Assembly (NCBI GenBank): GCA_024362935.1
Contig: JANCRA010000040.1
Span: 1,798,001-1,862,000 of the forward strand
From: Setophaga petechia
Taxonomy: Eukaryota; Chordata; Aves; Passeriformes; Parulidae
Length of the DNA: 64,000 nucleotides
Reading direction: 5' to 3'
Of this stretch, positions 37,173 through 51,700 are shown in pieces; the stretch's first letter is position 1, and each line of letters opens with the position of its first letter. Made by a program: the position numbers and the translations under genes. The notes under the pieces were generated by a model, which did no database searches, was not told the DNA's origin, and saw only the letters and a list, made by a program, of their open reading frames with translations.

Positions 37173-40100
37173 CTAAAGCACAACAGGAGAAATGGTGGCT
37201 TCAGATTCAATGTCCTCATGAGAAACAGAACTGCAACAAACACATCATTGAGTGGCTCAGGCTTTTTACAAAGTTCCATCATTCTGTATTTTTCCAGCTC
37301 CTATATAGCGCTATATAATGTGTGTGTGAAGTATAGATTAATGCACATATTTGTCAGTAACCCACATCTTCATGCTCATCTGAGAGACCCAGCTTCAATT
37401 CTGAATTTCTGCATGAGCTGGCAGAGCATCAAGCTAAAGTATTCTTGTACTTACAGGGTAAAGAGATTTGGCCTGCAAATCACAGAGAAATGAAAGATAT
37501 GAAATTGCAAGGAAATGTTTTAGTTTTTCGTTGTCGATAGATTTTTAGGATGAAGGGAAAAAAGCTGAGGAAGAGTAGAAGGGGCTGTTGCATGCTGCTC
37601 AGGAGACGGGGCAAAATTATATTATTGTCTATTAATGTGTGTAATTAATAATCTAAAAATCACATAAAATTATTCAAAATTAACAAACCTGTGTGGCTCG
37701 GCAGTCACACTGACATTTAAGTGACTTTTACCTACACACTTGAACAATCCTGGTTTGTACAACTGCTTTCAGTCTATAAAATGTCGCTGTAATAGTTGCC
37801 TAGCTAACTAAATGAGAACTTGGCCCTGCCAAGAGGAGTCTGAACACAAGGCCTAGTAATCCTTTTAAGCTTGGCCAGTGTCACCTCCTGAAACCACAAC
37901 AGTTACAGAAACAGAATCCGTCGTGTTGGACCAGAAACACTTCTGGTTTTAAATGCTTTGGCTGGCAAGGTCCCCTAGTATTAACTCAGATATATCAGTT
38001 GTGTCATGTTTTCAGTCCTGGATTAGAAAACAGCTTTCAAAAGCCTCTATATGACCCCTGTATGTGGCAAAAATGTCTTTTTTCCCTTCCATGAATATAC
38101 TGCCTTTTAACTATCAGACATTAGTGTAAAGAGCATCAGACTGTTTGCACCCATCCATCACATCTCATCAAGACAAAGAAGCAATCATAAAGAAAGGGGA
38201 AGAGGAAAAGAGGTGTAAATGCCACCAGCATAAATACCATGCATTAACACACACAAAAATACCATGTAATATGTTTTGGATTTTCCCTAACTCCCTTCTT
38301 CACTCTGAAGCCAAAATAAAAGCATGTTTGGTTTTAGAGCAATTTCACTGACCATATGTTATTCAGTGTTTACAGTAATGAACAAATGGAACAAGCAGGA
38401 AGGAGATCTCCACGAAATATGTGAGGATGAAAACCAAAAGGTGTGTATTAGCTTTATAATGCATAACCATGAAGTTGTGCTTTCTATTTGTAGAATGTCT
38501 TTGCTGTGGGCTGAATGGCACCAGTAGCATAAATTCTGACACATTGCGATTATGAAAGGCAGCATACTCAAATGATGTTCCTGTTGATGTTCTCCATTGA
38601 GGATAACTTTGGGAAAACTGCACTGGAAAATACACTCAAAATTCACTTACGGAACACAAGAGTTGTCCACTGCTGCCTGGCAACTTCGCTACACATCTTA
38701 ATGAAACTTGTAACTATAGAGTTCTCACATAAAAAGGAGCTAAGTCTAAAATGTAAAAAACTGCAGAGGGAGAGTGGATTCACTAGCTCATCCTATTTGA
38801 AAGGAACGTATCATGCACAGATCTGCCAGAAAAAAAAATCTATTAACTTGTTCCTGCTTGAGATTACTCTAGTTTATTAACATTTGGGATTCTACAGAGA
38901 TATGAGAGGCACTGTTTAGTCGAAGAAAAACTGGGCAGAGACGGAAGTGGAAATCTTAAAAACACCCTAGCACTCAAAAATAGGTAAGACAGGTTTTTTT
39001 ATCCCACTGTTAGGACGCACCTACTCAACGCCAAACAGTTTCTTCCATTACATGATGTGACATTTGAAGACTGGAAATGTCACATGTTTATGCATTATCC
39101 AGGACAAAGCTGAATGAAAGGAATTATGCCAAAGTTAATAAAAGTCACTAAATACCCACCACTGTAACTTTTGCAGCCATAATTGTTCAAGCCACAAGAG
39201 TAGGCACCATAAACGTACAAAACAATACAAGATGAGTTCTCAAACCAGATTGCTGTGTGATACTTACACAGCCATACAGAGTCCAAAAGTAACTGAAAAG
39301 TGCAGCTGAAGTGTATTGCAGTGTCTAGTAGAACTCCCAGCTAATGACTATGTTGAATGTGTTGCTCTAAAGTAAAAGAGAGGGCTGCACACTTATTATC
39401 TTGCCAATTCAATAGATGTAGTGGGTGTATTCATTAAATATAGATTTTCAACTTCTGTAATAGACCTCTTTCAGTTCCACATGTGTCCAGAGTTTAGAAG
39501 GCACTCATTAATTTATAGTTCATAGTTTTGATTCCAACACTTATTAAAATAATGAGACTATGTTTCATATTTTTTAATTGGAAAAAAATCCAACTCTAGT
39601 TTGTAATTGCTTCAAGTTACAGAAAAACAAAATGCAGTGTGTTGATTTGAATCTCATCAAACGTTTGTCTGACTCATACAAATTTGTATGAATCTGGATA
39701 TTGCTGTGGGAGGAAGTTTGGAAAAGTGTTTCAAGGTTTTAATTAGTGTCTTATTTATTCCCTAACAAGCCAAGAGAAATACAATGCATGTTTATTACCT
39801 ACCAAAGAATGTATTCTAGAGTTAAGAAAGGGCTCCTTTTCCAGAAGCAAATAAGGGGCATTCCTACAGGTAGGAAGCCTGATTTCCCCAGCCATTTGTA
39901 GTTTTCAAAAATACAATGTAAAGAAGAAATTCTGATCCTTCATCAGCAGTTATGAAACCTTCTGGTTTGGAAGCTCAGCTGAAGAAGTAAATTCTGTATT
40001 AGTAATAAGACACTTTTTTTGGTCAATAGTTAAATTGTCTTTAGGCTTGAATAAAAGAGAGTGGACCATATGAACAAAATATTCTGCAGAGATAACAAAA

Positions 40101-43100
40101 GGTATGATCATATTGCTTCTACCTTAAACTCTGCAGTCTAATCCCAAAAACTACAAGTCATGGTTTCTCCAGCCTCTCTCAGCTATGTAGCTCCACATTT
40201 GGGTCAGCTGAGACTTTTTAAGGGGAGGAATGCTATAGCGCAATCTTTAGATTTTCTTAAGGGACATAACACCCCAGTGGGATGATACTCTTAGTTTTAT
40301 TATCTTTATTTTGTAGTGCTGCTTCTTTTACTACTTTTTGTTACAGAATCAGCGTATTAGTTGCCAAACTTACTTCTTGGGATGCAATTCCAGTGAGATT
40401 GCTGGGGAGGAACAAAGTTTTGCCATTTCCACCCAACCTAAATGCATTATACCTGCTGATGAAGTCAAATAGGTGATTACCATATTCCAATACTTCCTCC
40501 AGTAATCAAATATTGAGCTACCTTACTTATATCAGAAAGTAATGCATATGCCATGCTAAATCCTTGAGCAGGATGGGCACAGCTGTAATCAGGATCCATG
40601 GATGTAAGTAAAGATTGAATATAACTTTGGTCCTATCCACACATAGTTCAAAAGCAAAGCATATTTTGACTTCATCAGGACACTTTAATCACAGAACTCA
40701 CTTAAAAAGCCTTTATTCCCATACTTCTAGTAGGACTTAATTAATTTATAAGCATCTTTAGGACCCCAGAAACCAATTTTGAAATTTAAAATGCTAATAA
40801 TACTAATTTCTACTATATTTTCCTTTTCCTCAATAATAAAGCTATTTAATACTTCTTCACTAAAATCATTAGAAGAAATTATTTTTCTGATAATACCAGA
40901 TTTTAGATTTTATCTAGGTATTCAAACATAATTCTGACAAAGAAAACCAGGTTAGTGGTATTCAAATGTCGCATCTGAAAAAAGAAGTAGTACATACACT
41001 ACCAGATCAGTAGTATGGCACAAAAAAATTGTTCTAACAGCAGGTTTTATAAATAGGCAAAAAGACTGGGGGCTTCTTAAGTACAAAAAATGTTGGATAT
41101 TACTAGGGAGTGGTAAGTTCATACAATTGAAAAGTAAAGAAATTGTCTCAAGTGATATACAACCAGTTCTCTTCAAAGGGAAGTGACAGTGTTGGGGAGG
41201 CCCCTGTCCTGCAGGAAGCCAGCATACACCAAACTTTCTATTTGTACCACTTTTCCAGGACCAGAGAGCAGACTACAACACTGATGGGTGTCTGACATCC
41301 ATGACCTTCCGAAAACACAAAACAAAATTGTATTCTTAGCATACAGATGTCTATGATATGGTAAGGAAAAGATCCCTTCCATGAGTTGAAATTGCCAAGA
41401 ATTCTGCCTGTAGGTAAAACAGCAATTCAAAATTTCAGCCTGAATGCTCTTTCCTATCTAATATCCCAGGCTGCCCCCTCTGTCCATCTTTCTTTACTGC
41501 AGTAGTGCTCAGCCACTCAGTCTGGCATCCTTTTCTTCCCTCCCCCTACTGCAGTGTTTCCTGGATCCCCTTCCTTAATGCAGCACCTGCATATTTCCTT
41601 CCAACTCCCTCCTCCTTTTCTGCAACATTTCCCTCCACATTGCCCAAGGTTTTTTTCCTTTATCTTTTGTGAGAATGGAAGAACATTTCTCTGATATGGA
41701 CTGCCCCAGAAGGCTCAGCCAGTTTGGCTGCAAGGAGCACGCACGTGCGGGCTGGACAACTGGCAAGTCAAGATAACATCATCTTCTCAAGTCCTACATC
41801 ACAATTAAAACTATTCCCCTTTTAAAAATAAATGTCAAAGTCTAACAAAATCTAATGTTTCCATGAGAAGTTGCTCATGTAAATTAATAAAAAAGAATGC
41901 CTTCCACAGTAGACACCAAACTGTTTTGATACATATGCACAAAGGAATATGAGATCAAGTAAAAACTGTTATTTATCTGCAGATAAACCAATGCAAAAAA
42001 TAACTTAAGAACATTTGTGAATAATTTACATGTTGATACCTGCAGTTTAAAAAAAGAATTGTAGTTAAATATTCTGGCATAATTTTACCTTTTTTTTTTC
42101 TAAAAATGATAATTAACATAGGGTTTTAGGTGGTCTTTGTCTCAGCTGTTGAGACATTAAGACTCTAAGATACATATAGAAGGTAATTTTTTTAAAATAT
42201 ATTTAGATTGTCCTCACAAAAAGTAATTTTCTTAATCCAGTTTTCTAAAAGGTATACTTTTAAATTTGCTGAATCTCAAAACCAAAACTAAATGGGAAAA
42301 GGAACAAAGCAGAAGACATGTTACAGTTATATATGAGGTGACAAATTCTACTTGCACATTGGAGAGAAAGAGGGACAGCTTGCACACAGGACAAGCACAC
42401 ACATCATCTAGTTTGGCTTTGTTCCCTTTGGAATGAAAAACTCCTTCATCATTATCTTCCTGCAACACACAGTATGAGAGACAGAAACATAAAGTACTTC
42501 ACATCACTTGCCCTCACACTACACCACCATATTTTTGATTGCTTTGTCCTGTGCTAGTAGGAAAGACCAGACTCACACAGGAGAAGATGGTTTCAATATC
42601 CTAATCCTTCACAAGGAGAGGTGATAAAGGACACTGCCCTGACACACAGCAGGGAATGGGCAGATCTATCCCTTCCCCAGAGCCTCCCAACTTTCTCAAA
42701 CATGTAAATAAATTCAGGTTTTACAGCACTTTGCATCCAAGATGTCAAAACTGTTATCAGAAGGGTTTTTATTATTTTTATTCCTTAAGCAGAAAGACAC
42801 ATGAAGAATGACACCAGACCAAAGAGCAATTTAACAGCAGCATTGAGTCCAGTCTTTTTACCAGGCTAGTTAAAATACCTACAGCCAGGGCAAAGGACTG
42901 GCACATACCACTGCTATGAGACACCTGTTTCAAGGCAGCATTCCCCCCTTGCTCCACTAATAAAATCACTCCCCTTAAGCTGTGTTCTAGATAACCCCAA
43001 AATTCAGGTAGTGCAATTAGTTCAGATTTCAGCTTCCACAACCTGCACCCATTTTAAGCAAAATCCAGTGTTACAACAATCCAGTGCAGGAGGAGGCTGT

Positions 43101-45429
43101 GTGAGCAGGTGTGGCTTCACAGGGACAGGGATGAGGGAGAAGTGACACAGCTACAATGCAATTCTTCCCCCTACTCTCCTCCTTGGGACCACCCAGACTG
43201 ACTTCTCTCTCTGAGACAAATGCCCAAGTAGTAGTCAATGGTAGCTTGGCCTCTTCATCCTGTTCTGCCTGTCCCCATCAGATCTTCAGAATTAATATAT
43301 TTTTACTAAGCACCCCCCTTAGATGGCGACACACCAAGAAAACCAGGCTGAGAGAGGCCAAGGAACATCCTCATGCTGCCATTAGTCCAGAGCTGCAGTA
43401 CCAAGTGGTCTTCACAAAACCAGCAAGCAGACGAGCTTGGCACAGCACACAGGGGTAAATGTATTTGACCATTCAGTTAACTACAATCCATGTGGTCAGA
43501 AATGGTACCTGTTTCAGGCTGTCAGATCTGAAGCATTTTATTTATTAATTTGTCTCTGCAGTAAATTTATTTGAGCTTTGCTGCTGATACTTTATAATAA
43601 AAATTTTTTTTAAGACATGCTCCAGTGAAATAATGCAGCCAGCTGTTAACATGCATTTCTGGATTCAAGGAATGAATGTAAAGTATACAACAAAACTCAG
43701 TAATACTAAGCACCAAATGGATGATCCTAGACCATAAAAGTACTGGCACTTCCCACTGGCAGTCTCCTGATTCTACAGGCTCACCAGAAATGAGTCCACA
43801 ATTGAACTTTTGTCCTCTTTGTCTCACTCTCTCAAAATAATTTGTGGCTCTGAGACAGCTGACAGGTTTTGAACCACGCAAGCAAAAATTAATGTTTGCT
43901 TATCCAAGGACAAGACTGTTTTTGCTACAGAGAGCAGAGGTGAAGAAAAGAGTCAGGAGGAGTGGCTAAGCCTTGAAGAGCCAGCCATACTGCTTCCAAT
44001 GATGCTAAAGAATGGTATTTTCCAATATTCACCATCACCACTCCATACTCCCCAATACTTCTCTTGGATGCACTGTATATATCAAGCTATCCCACAGGAA
44101 AGTAAGTAGGGATACATGGCTGCTAATTTGCAGTTTCATAACAAAAGCAATAATAAATTCAAATAATTTTGTATTAAAATTTTATATTAAAAAGTTTGTC
44201 TTGCCATTACCCTTGAAAATAAAATTTTCATTATATGCCTTTTGATTGCTACATAAAGCAAGAAATAATGTGGTGAAGATGAAATTGAACACACTTAGCT
44301 TTAATCTCAAGCTAATATACTTTGCTCCATAAACACATAAATATGAAGGAGAAACATCACCAAAGACACCTTTAGGAATAGTAAAAATTACTTATCTTTA
44401 TCCTTCAGGCTTCTTTTCCTGTTTCATAATAAAATTTTACATTTCTTTAATAAAGATAATTGAAGAAACAGATGATTAAGATGACAAGAAGCATCTGTTA
44501 TTTTGGAATCCTTTTGCAGTAATAGAGTCCATCAGGGTGCCATAAATTGTAACAATCATGTCAGGTAAATTATCTTATCTAATCACCATCTAAGGACTAA
44601 ACAATACATTAAGTAACAGAGTAAGTTAGCCCTCTCTCCTCTCACCAAGTATTAAAAAAATTAACATAACAAGGAGATTATGCTCTAAATAGCCTTAAAG
44701 AAACTTCTAAGTCTCTAACCCATGTTTTTGGGGAGCAGGGATTGTTTATATGTGCTACAGCTTCCACCAGCAGGAACACATTAATTTGCAGAATTTCCCA
44801 ACAAGGAAGTGTACCAGACCAGTTTGATTAATCAGAGAATTCATCACAGAGCTCTGTACTAACAAAAACCACAAAGAGGAGACTTAAGCGAGGACATACC
44901 ATAAAAGAGAAATTTAGAAAAAGTGCATGGAGAAGTCTGGATGTTCAGAAAATTCTACTAAACAGAGACATTTAAGGGATGTTACAGGCAATAAGAAAGG
45001 CTTTTACAGCCACACTGACAACAAAAGGCTGGAAGGAGGAAAGTGAGTCTGCTCCTGGACGGAGTGTGGGATTTAGGGACAGCACACCCAGCAAAGGCTG
45101 AGGTATCCAGTGCTGCCTTGGCCTCAGTCAGCCTCCCAGTCCCTGGTGTCAGTGCAAGACCTCAATAAGAAGAATTTCCTTTGGGAGATGAAGATTGAAT
45201 CAGGGATTATTTGAGACAACTCAAACCATAACAATACACAGAACGTGAAGAGCTGAATTCAAGAATGTTGAAGAGAACTGCCAATGTCCTTCTAACACTA
45301 CTCTGTATTGTCTTTTACAAGTCATGGAATCTGGGGGAAATCCCTGGTGACAAGGGAAATTAAATGTTGTGAATAAAGCCCAAAAGATAACAGAGGGAAA
45401 TACAGGTAAGTCATATTTACATTGGTCCT
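37173..45429 (-). other. SLC36A4: Probable intron of the SLC36A4-like gene, proximal part
   Basis: This begins at the acceptor of the terminal exon. It contains the doubtful exon at 42232-42459 and an 18-nt stretch (37455-37472) neatly framed by a strong acceptor and GTAAGT. No sequence matching the preceding SLC36 segment (the PAEIIIP region) was found on the minus strand. Confidence 0.5.
42232..42459 (-). CDS. Doubtful candidate exon with strong splice acceptor and CxCPxC motif
   Basis: The minus strand has a very good acceptor, a pyrimidine-rich run ending TGTGTTGCAG (AG at 42460-42461). It opens in phase 0 into 75 codons that start EDNDEGVFHSKGNKAKLDD, contain C-A-C-P-V-C, and stop at 42232. 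I recognise no family. A downstream donor (GTAACATG or GTAGAA) could end it earlier. It lies on the same strand as, and upstream of, the SLC36A4-like last exon, so it could be an alternative terminal exon or a chance open stretch. Confidence 0.12.
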   Translation of the reverse strand, partial: EDNDEGVFHSKGNKAKLDDVCACPVCKLSLFLSNVQVEFVTSYITVTCLLLCSFSHLVLVLRFSKFKSIPFRKLD

Positions 45430-45790
45430 TGGAAAAATCACGGAGCAAAGTCATCTTGGAGCATATTGCAGGGCTCATAAAGGAGAAAAGGGTATCTGGT
45501 AACAGAAAATTAATGGATTTATGTAGGAGAAATCATGTCTGACCATCCTGATAGCCTTCTTTGATACAATGTCTGGATTTATGGATGAGAGGTGAGCAGT
45601 AGATGGTATTTACCTCAATTTGAGGAAGGTCTTTGACACTGTCTGCCACCATATTCTTGTGTCTGAATGGAGGGAAAACAGAGAAGCAAAGAACCTTAAT
45701 AGATCAAACAATAGCTGTTAATGGGTTGTGCTCTACCTGGAGGCTGGTAGAAATCCTAAAGCTAGTAGGGAAAGTAAAAGCTTCCTGTAA
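45430..45790 (+). mobile_element. Internal CR1 LINE fragment (reverse transcriptase region)
   Basis: One frame reads YLNLRKVFDTVCHHIL at about 45610-45660. This is a decayed version of the CR1 reverse-transcriptase motif YLDFSKAFDTVSHNIL. The preceding sequence (GAAATCATGTCTGACC, CTGATAGCCTTCT) also follows CR1 ORF2. After 45720, ATGGGTTGTGCTCTACCTGGAGGC matches the segment just before the next CR1 RT block. Both ends are missing, and stops interrupt the frame. The flanking 45030-45430 is moderately GC-rich and might be further CR1, but I could not align it. Confidence 0.8.
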
Positions 45791-48700
45791 CTTATAAAAA
45801 CACTAAATGATCACTTAAGATGACATGAATTATGTTCTTTAAACCTAGAAAATAATAATGTGCTCACCATAACACTAATATCTAAATACATCCCTCTATC
45901 ACAAAGTACCAGTGTTGAAAGTGAGCTGACATCACATTTAAGTGATTAATTTACATTCATTTACATCAATAATTTTTAATCCTGATTCAAAACTGGATCA
46001 AATTTGATATTTTAACAGTGATATTTCAGAGTATTTTTATGAAAATGGCTTAAAAACATATTAATTCCTGCTTATTGATAACTTCAGATTACACATCATA
46101 TTATTTAAGTAACAGCAGTTCTAAGTACTTTACTACATAAAATGGTTTATTTCACAGAGAAATTTTAGCCATTTTCAAATCGGAAGCCACACTCTGATTT
46201 CACACAATGTTAAAAGTTTTTCATAAAAAGCAAATACATGGATTCTCATGTTGTTTTTAAGTATCTGAATTGGCCTACTTATTTTGGGCTGTGAAAAACA
46301 GAGGGATTGGGTATGATTAGTAGCTATAGCAAATGGCATGTACTCTATTATTACTGACATAGTAATAAATAACTTGCGAGCTTGCTGCAACGTATCAAAA
46401 GTAAATTAAAAAAAAAATCCCTTAAAAAGATAACAATCACTAACAATCAGACTGCAGTAGGATGACCAGTGCATTTCCAAAATAATGCTTTGCAACAGCT
46501 GGTGTCAGAGGCACGGGCTAGTTAAAGCCTGCTGTGGTGATTGATGATAGAGAAACAAGAAGCTGCCAAGAGCCTTGGCTTCATGGGGAGGATCATGTGG
46601 TTCAGGTTCAGCTCCCTGTGTTGACAGTACTGAATTATGGCCTGCAGTCCAAATCCATCAAAAAATGCAGTCATCTGCAGATGTTTTTAGTCTTAATTTG
46701 TTGGTATTTCACCTCACAAAATGAAGTTCAAAGAGAGCAGCTTGCTTCATCACATGAGTGAACTCATCTCCAGCTCAGCACAGGGAAATCCAGGCACGTC
46801 TCCTGTCCTCTCCCAGCATTCCTCCAGCCGAGCAGGGATCACACTTTGCCACTGTCTGGGAACAGTCACTGCATGCCAGGCACACCCAAGGGAAGAGGCA
46901 TCCTCCTAGGCATTCTTTCTTAATTTTTTGTGACCCAAGTAAAACAATACCCAACAAAAATACGTGATTGCATATCTGAAGCCTGTACCAACACATATTA
47001 TCCTTTATCTGTAATCTTCAAAGAGCTCACCATCATCTTTTCACCTTGATGGGAAAAGAGAAAAAATGACCTAGTGCTTACAGCAGTTACACAGGAATAG
47101 GGGAACTCAGGTTGGACATGTTCCTCAAAGGACTGAGGCTTAAGTCCCAAATACTGGGTTTTCACCTGCAAAATTACCATTCAATTATTTTTTTCTAAAT
47201 AAGGAACTTATTGTCTTGTGTAAGCAGAAACTTTCTTTCTGGTTATCTTCAAACGCTTTGCATTCTATTTTAGGGGTGGGTTTTTTTTTTCCCATACCAA
47301 CTCTATCTTTGGTAATGCTTCTAAGTGGAGAGTGAAATGATTCTATGTGAATATAGTTTATAAAGCAGTATGAACTCCTGCAGAATAAAAGGCAATACTA
47401 AATATCAAGCATAAGATATTACTTTGTAATAATGTAATTTTTTAACTAGCAGACATTACAGCCACCATATCAACTAATAAAGCCAACCAAAAAAAACCAA
47501 TCACAGTATGTAATACTACCTCCACACTTTGATACAAATACTGGCCTTAATTAAAATTTATTGGAACACTCTTGTGGAAATTATTATGTATATTGACTGT
47601 CTGTGGTCCTCATATTACTAAAAAATGATTTGCAATTAGTTGCGAACTTGTTTAAAAAATTACTTGTAAACTAGCAAAGAAAAAAGGTAAATTCCAGTAT
47701 GTTTGAAATTCATCAAACCCCTAACTTTTTACTGTCCAAAAAATTCCTATAATGATTTCATTGTTAGCTCTGGACCACACTGTTATTCATTATGTAATAT
47801 GCAAATCTAGAGTAATTTCGTAAAACAAAATTCACCTTGAGGGTTAAGTATAGGCATGATCTTACATTTCTTTGGTGTTCCCAAAACACTGATCTGAATG
47901 TTGGAGCAATATTTTACTCTCAACGTAAACAGATCTGAACCTAAACCACTTTATTTATTGCTAAGAGCTTTGTAAATATTGATTGAAGGACGTGATTATA
48001 ACCATGGAGTTAGAATATTGATCTACCCATTTTCAGTGTAAGAATCAATTTAGAAAACAAGTGAAACACAAAATTGCCACGATTTTTTTCAATTAGAAGA
48101 GATAATACTGCTGTTTATAAATCAGATGAGCAAGAATTTAATTAGTTTCCCTCTGGGAAAAAAACTGATGAAAGAAACAAGAAACGGGAACAATGAAAAT
48201 ACTCACAAGAGAATGGTATCATCAAATGGTATTAGAATGGACTGGGAGGATTTCCAACACAAATAAAAGGACAAAAAACTATAGTAGATCTGCATTTAAG
48301 TAAAAGGGGGCTTATGATAAGATAGCTAAGTACTGACTGTTGGTTTCTGGGCATAAACAAAAACTGATGCTGGATCATCTTGAATGTAAACATCAAGTCA
48401 CAAAAAGCAACTCTATTTTATAGGTTAGGCTGAACACCATGGAGAATCTGGAGAACTGTTAACATGGTCAGACAACACAGCAGGTCAAAATTTTGCTATC
48501 AGTGTCATGAACAAATATCCATACCTTGGTGGTAATGCTCTGTATTTGTTTTAATGCAAGTTTAGTGTTTTACCCCATGGATGGAAATACTCAGTATGTT
48601 TACTGGGCAATTATACTTAATTAGCAAAATAATTTTTAATAGTTTAATTTTATAAAATGTGGATATGTATTTGCATGCATTACATAATATTGATTACAAT

Positions 48701-51700
48701 TCATTATAAAAATAATACTTCAGATACTGTATGAAAAAACAAAAGGTAAAGGAAGAAATTCTGTATTTAACAGCACCAAATGTTGACAGATTAGGAACAG
48801 GTCTATGAGATCCCTTCCCAAAGACCTTGAAGGATCTACTACAAACGAAATGAAAAACAATTTTTGTGCTAAGGAACATTCTGATTTTATCCCTTGCCTT
48901 TGTTATCACTAGGTATTTAATATACTGTCAAGAAAAGGGATTCTTTTTGGATGACACAAATCACTCAATAATTACAGTGTAAAAAAAAGTCCTTCAACAA
49001 GAAGAGAAAATGACAAGTTTTTATCCACCCCTCCTTTTCATGGCATGAGTTTACAAGTATATCCTACAAGCAGGTCATACAGCCATCTCTAAGCATCCTC
49101 TGCTTTGGAGTGAGTTGCAGTATTTCAGTAAGCCAGGGGAAGGAAAAACACATAAAAAACCAAAATAAAGCAATAATGCCAAAACCATAACACTACAAGG
49201 ATTTAATTAATTTAAATGTGCTATAATTTTTTCCTTATTTTCGCTCTAACACTTTAAAGCTGCCTTTATTCTGACAAGCAATCTTTGAAGTACTAGCTCT
49301 GCAGTCTGGTGCAGTCATTATAATCAATCCACAGAGGACTTAATTCTCATATAGTTCCATTGGTTCCTCAAGACTAAGAGTTTGCTGCTTATTACGCATG
49401 GTAAGGGTGGATGAAACAAAACAAAGATTAAAAAATTGCTAATTTTGACTGAATGCAGTTCAGAAAGCACAACAAGCTGCTACCACTCAGAAACCTCTCT
49501 CCAATCCTTTAAAAACAAGGCAGAAATTTGAAAACCTTTGTGAGATCAGCAACAAATCATGAGTAACACTCAGGCATCATTAATATTCCAGTTTTTATGC
49601 TTATTTGAAGCACTAGCAAAGAAAATGCCTGGAGTGACTAATTCCAGCTATGAAGTAATTTTTAAGAGACAATTGAAGGCAAAGCAATGCTTCACCCTTA
49701 TTGAAAAGAAAAAGAGGTACTAGGATGCAGGTATACAAACCAGCACAAAAGTTATACTTTGATGGACCTGAGTGTTTGATTTATTTCTGTTTTCAATATG
49801 CAGTGGAAACCTCTCAAACATTTGCAAGGAGTACTTTTGCTACTTTGTAATTTTCAAAATGCTTACTTGCAACCTGCTTATCATTTGTGGTATCTTGAAA
49901 AACTCTGTACATTTGGCTCTCTGCACAGCTATCTATCTATGCTTGTGGAAAAATGCATTTCCTCATCAATAAGCTAGGAAAGTATTTTGAAAATAAGTTG
50001 TAACCCAACTTTACAGCAGTGTTCTGCTGGATCACATTTTAACAGACTTACAATCAATTTTGGATTTTCTTTTTCACTCAGTGAACATTAAATATGGTAT
50101 TTAGCTATTCAAATTTTAAATGCTCTCTCATCCTAACCTAGAAGTGCAAATGGGTAAGATCAGTTTTCTCATCTTTTGCATGAGCTCATACCTTTTGTGT
50201 GATGTTGACTGCACTTCCCCGGCCTCCCCTGAGGAAGCAAAGGTTGCTCTTCAACAAGTGCTGCCACAGAAACGTAATCAGACTTCCTGTCACTCTTAAA
50301 TTTACATAAAATCCTACCTAAATGCCCTCTGTCAGTTGAGTGATCTCCAGAATGCCATAAACATAGCACACAGAAGTACGTGTCAGTTCTCCAGTGAATT
50401 CTCCACATGGACAGAGTCCTTAGCAAGGAATTCAATGGAGCACAGTTTGTCACTAGAGCCAGTATCTTGCTGGTCTACTTAGAGGCATTAAAATAATTAC
50501 CACAAGAAAATCAAAACAAAATGTCTGCAATGTGTAAATGTAAAATGTACCTGGAGATGTTTAGATTAATTATTTCATTCTTGCTCAGCAGTCAAATCTT
50601 TCTGTGTGCTGCATTTGAAGCTAAAATATGAAAGTGTGCACATCATTGCTTTAAATAGGTCCCTGATCAGTTAGCTGATTTCCAAAGAGAAATGGAATCC
50701 TATAGGCCACGGCTGAGCCAGGGTTCTTGTCTGGTTTTCTAGTTTGAGTTAGGAAGTCATACTCCAAGGGAGAAATAGCTTCTGTGTCTAAGTTGCAAAG
50801 ACTGGTAACAACCTGACTGGTAACAACATCTCTTAGCATTTTGCTCCATATTTTACATATGCTCCTGAAGGGAATTTGACAATAACTTTCATCTTCCTTT
50901 TCTCATAGAAAGAGATGAGAAGCGCCTAGCGCCCCAATCATATTCACTCCCTTGCTCAGTAGAATGTTTGATAGGTCTTAATTATAGTGTGTATCTGAGA
51001 ATGGCTTGGAATTATATCTAAATGACTTTCAAAAGTATTCTAAGATTTTTAAGTCTCCTCATTAAGTACTCAGACCTCACTGTCAATCAGTCAGAGGAAT
51101 ATCATTGAGCAAAGAGTGCTTAGCTGGTTTTGCTCAACATTTTTGTATCTATTCTTCCTCAAAGCTGCACCACTCCCTAACTAAAATATTTACTGAGCTG
51201 GATCCTCTGGAGAGCACAGTGTTCACCATCTCCCACCTTACTAATGAGCCTGCTTATCTTTACTGGCAACATAAATATCCTGTCTGCAAAGAGCAAAATC
51301 AATAAGGGGATTAACTGACTATCCCATTCTTTTAAGCCACAGCCACAGGGAAGACCACTTGACCAAACACATCATTCTGGGCTGACTGATACCACTAAAG
51401 GTACAGACAGAGCTTTATAAGAAAGGGAAAACAATTTGTGCTAAACAATAAAATAAGGCAGTTGTATGAACATTTGCCAATATATAATGCCTTTCCTTAA
51501 CCCAAGCTTGTAAGAAATAAAGATCAATTCAGCAACACAACCATGGGACAGAGTAAAGATTACAAGATACGACAGCCTGAGACAGAGCTCTAATGCCTAA
51601 AATTCCCAAGATTTTATTGAGTAAATTCTTCAGACTTCATGTTCTGCTATGCAGAGAAAAATAAAGAAATAAATATAAACTTCAGAACTGTATGTTTTCT

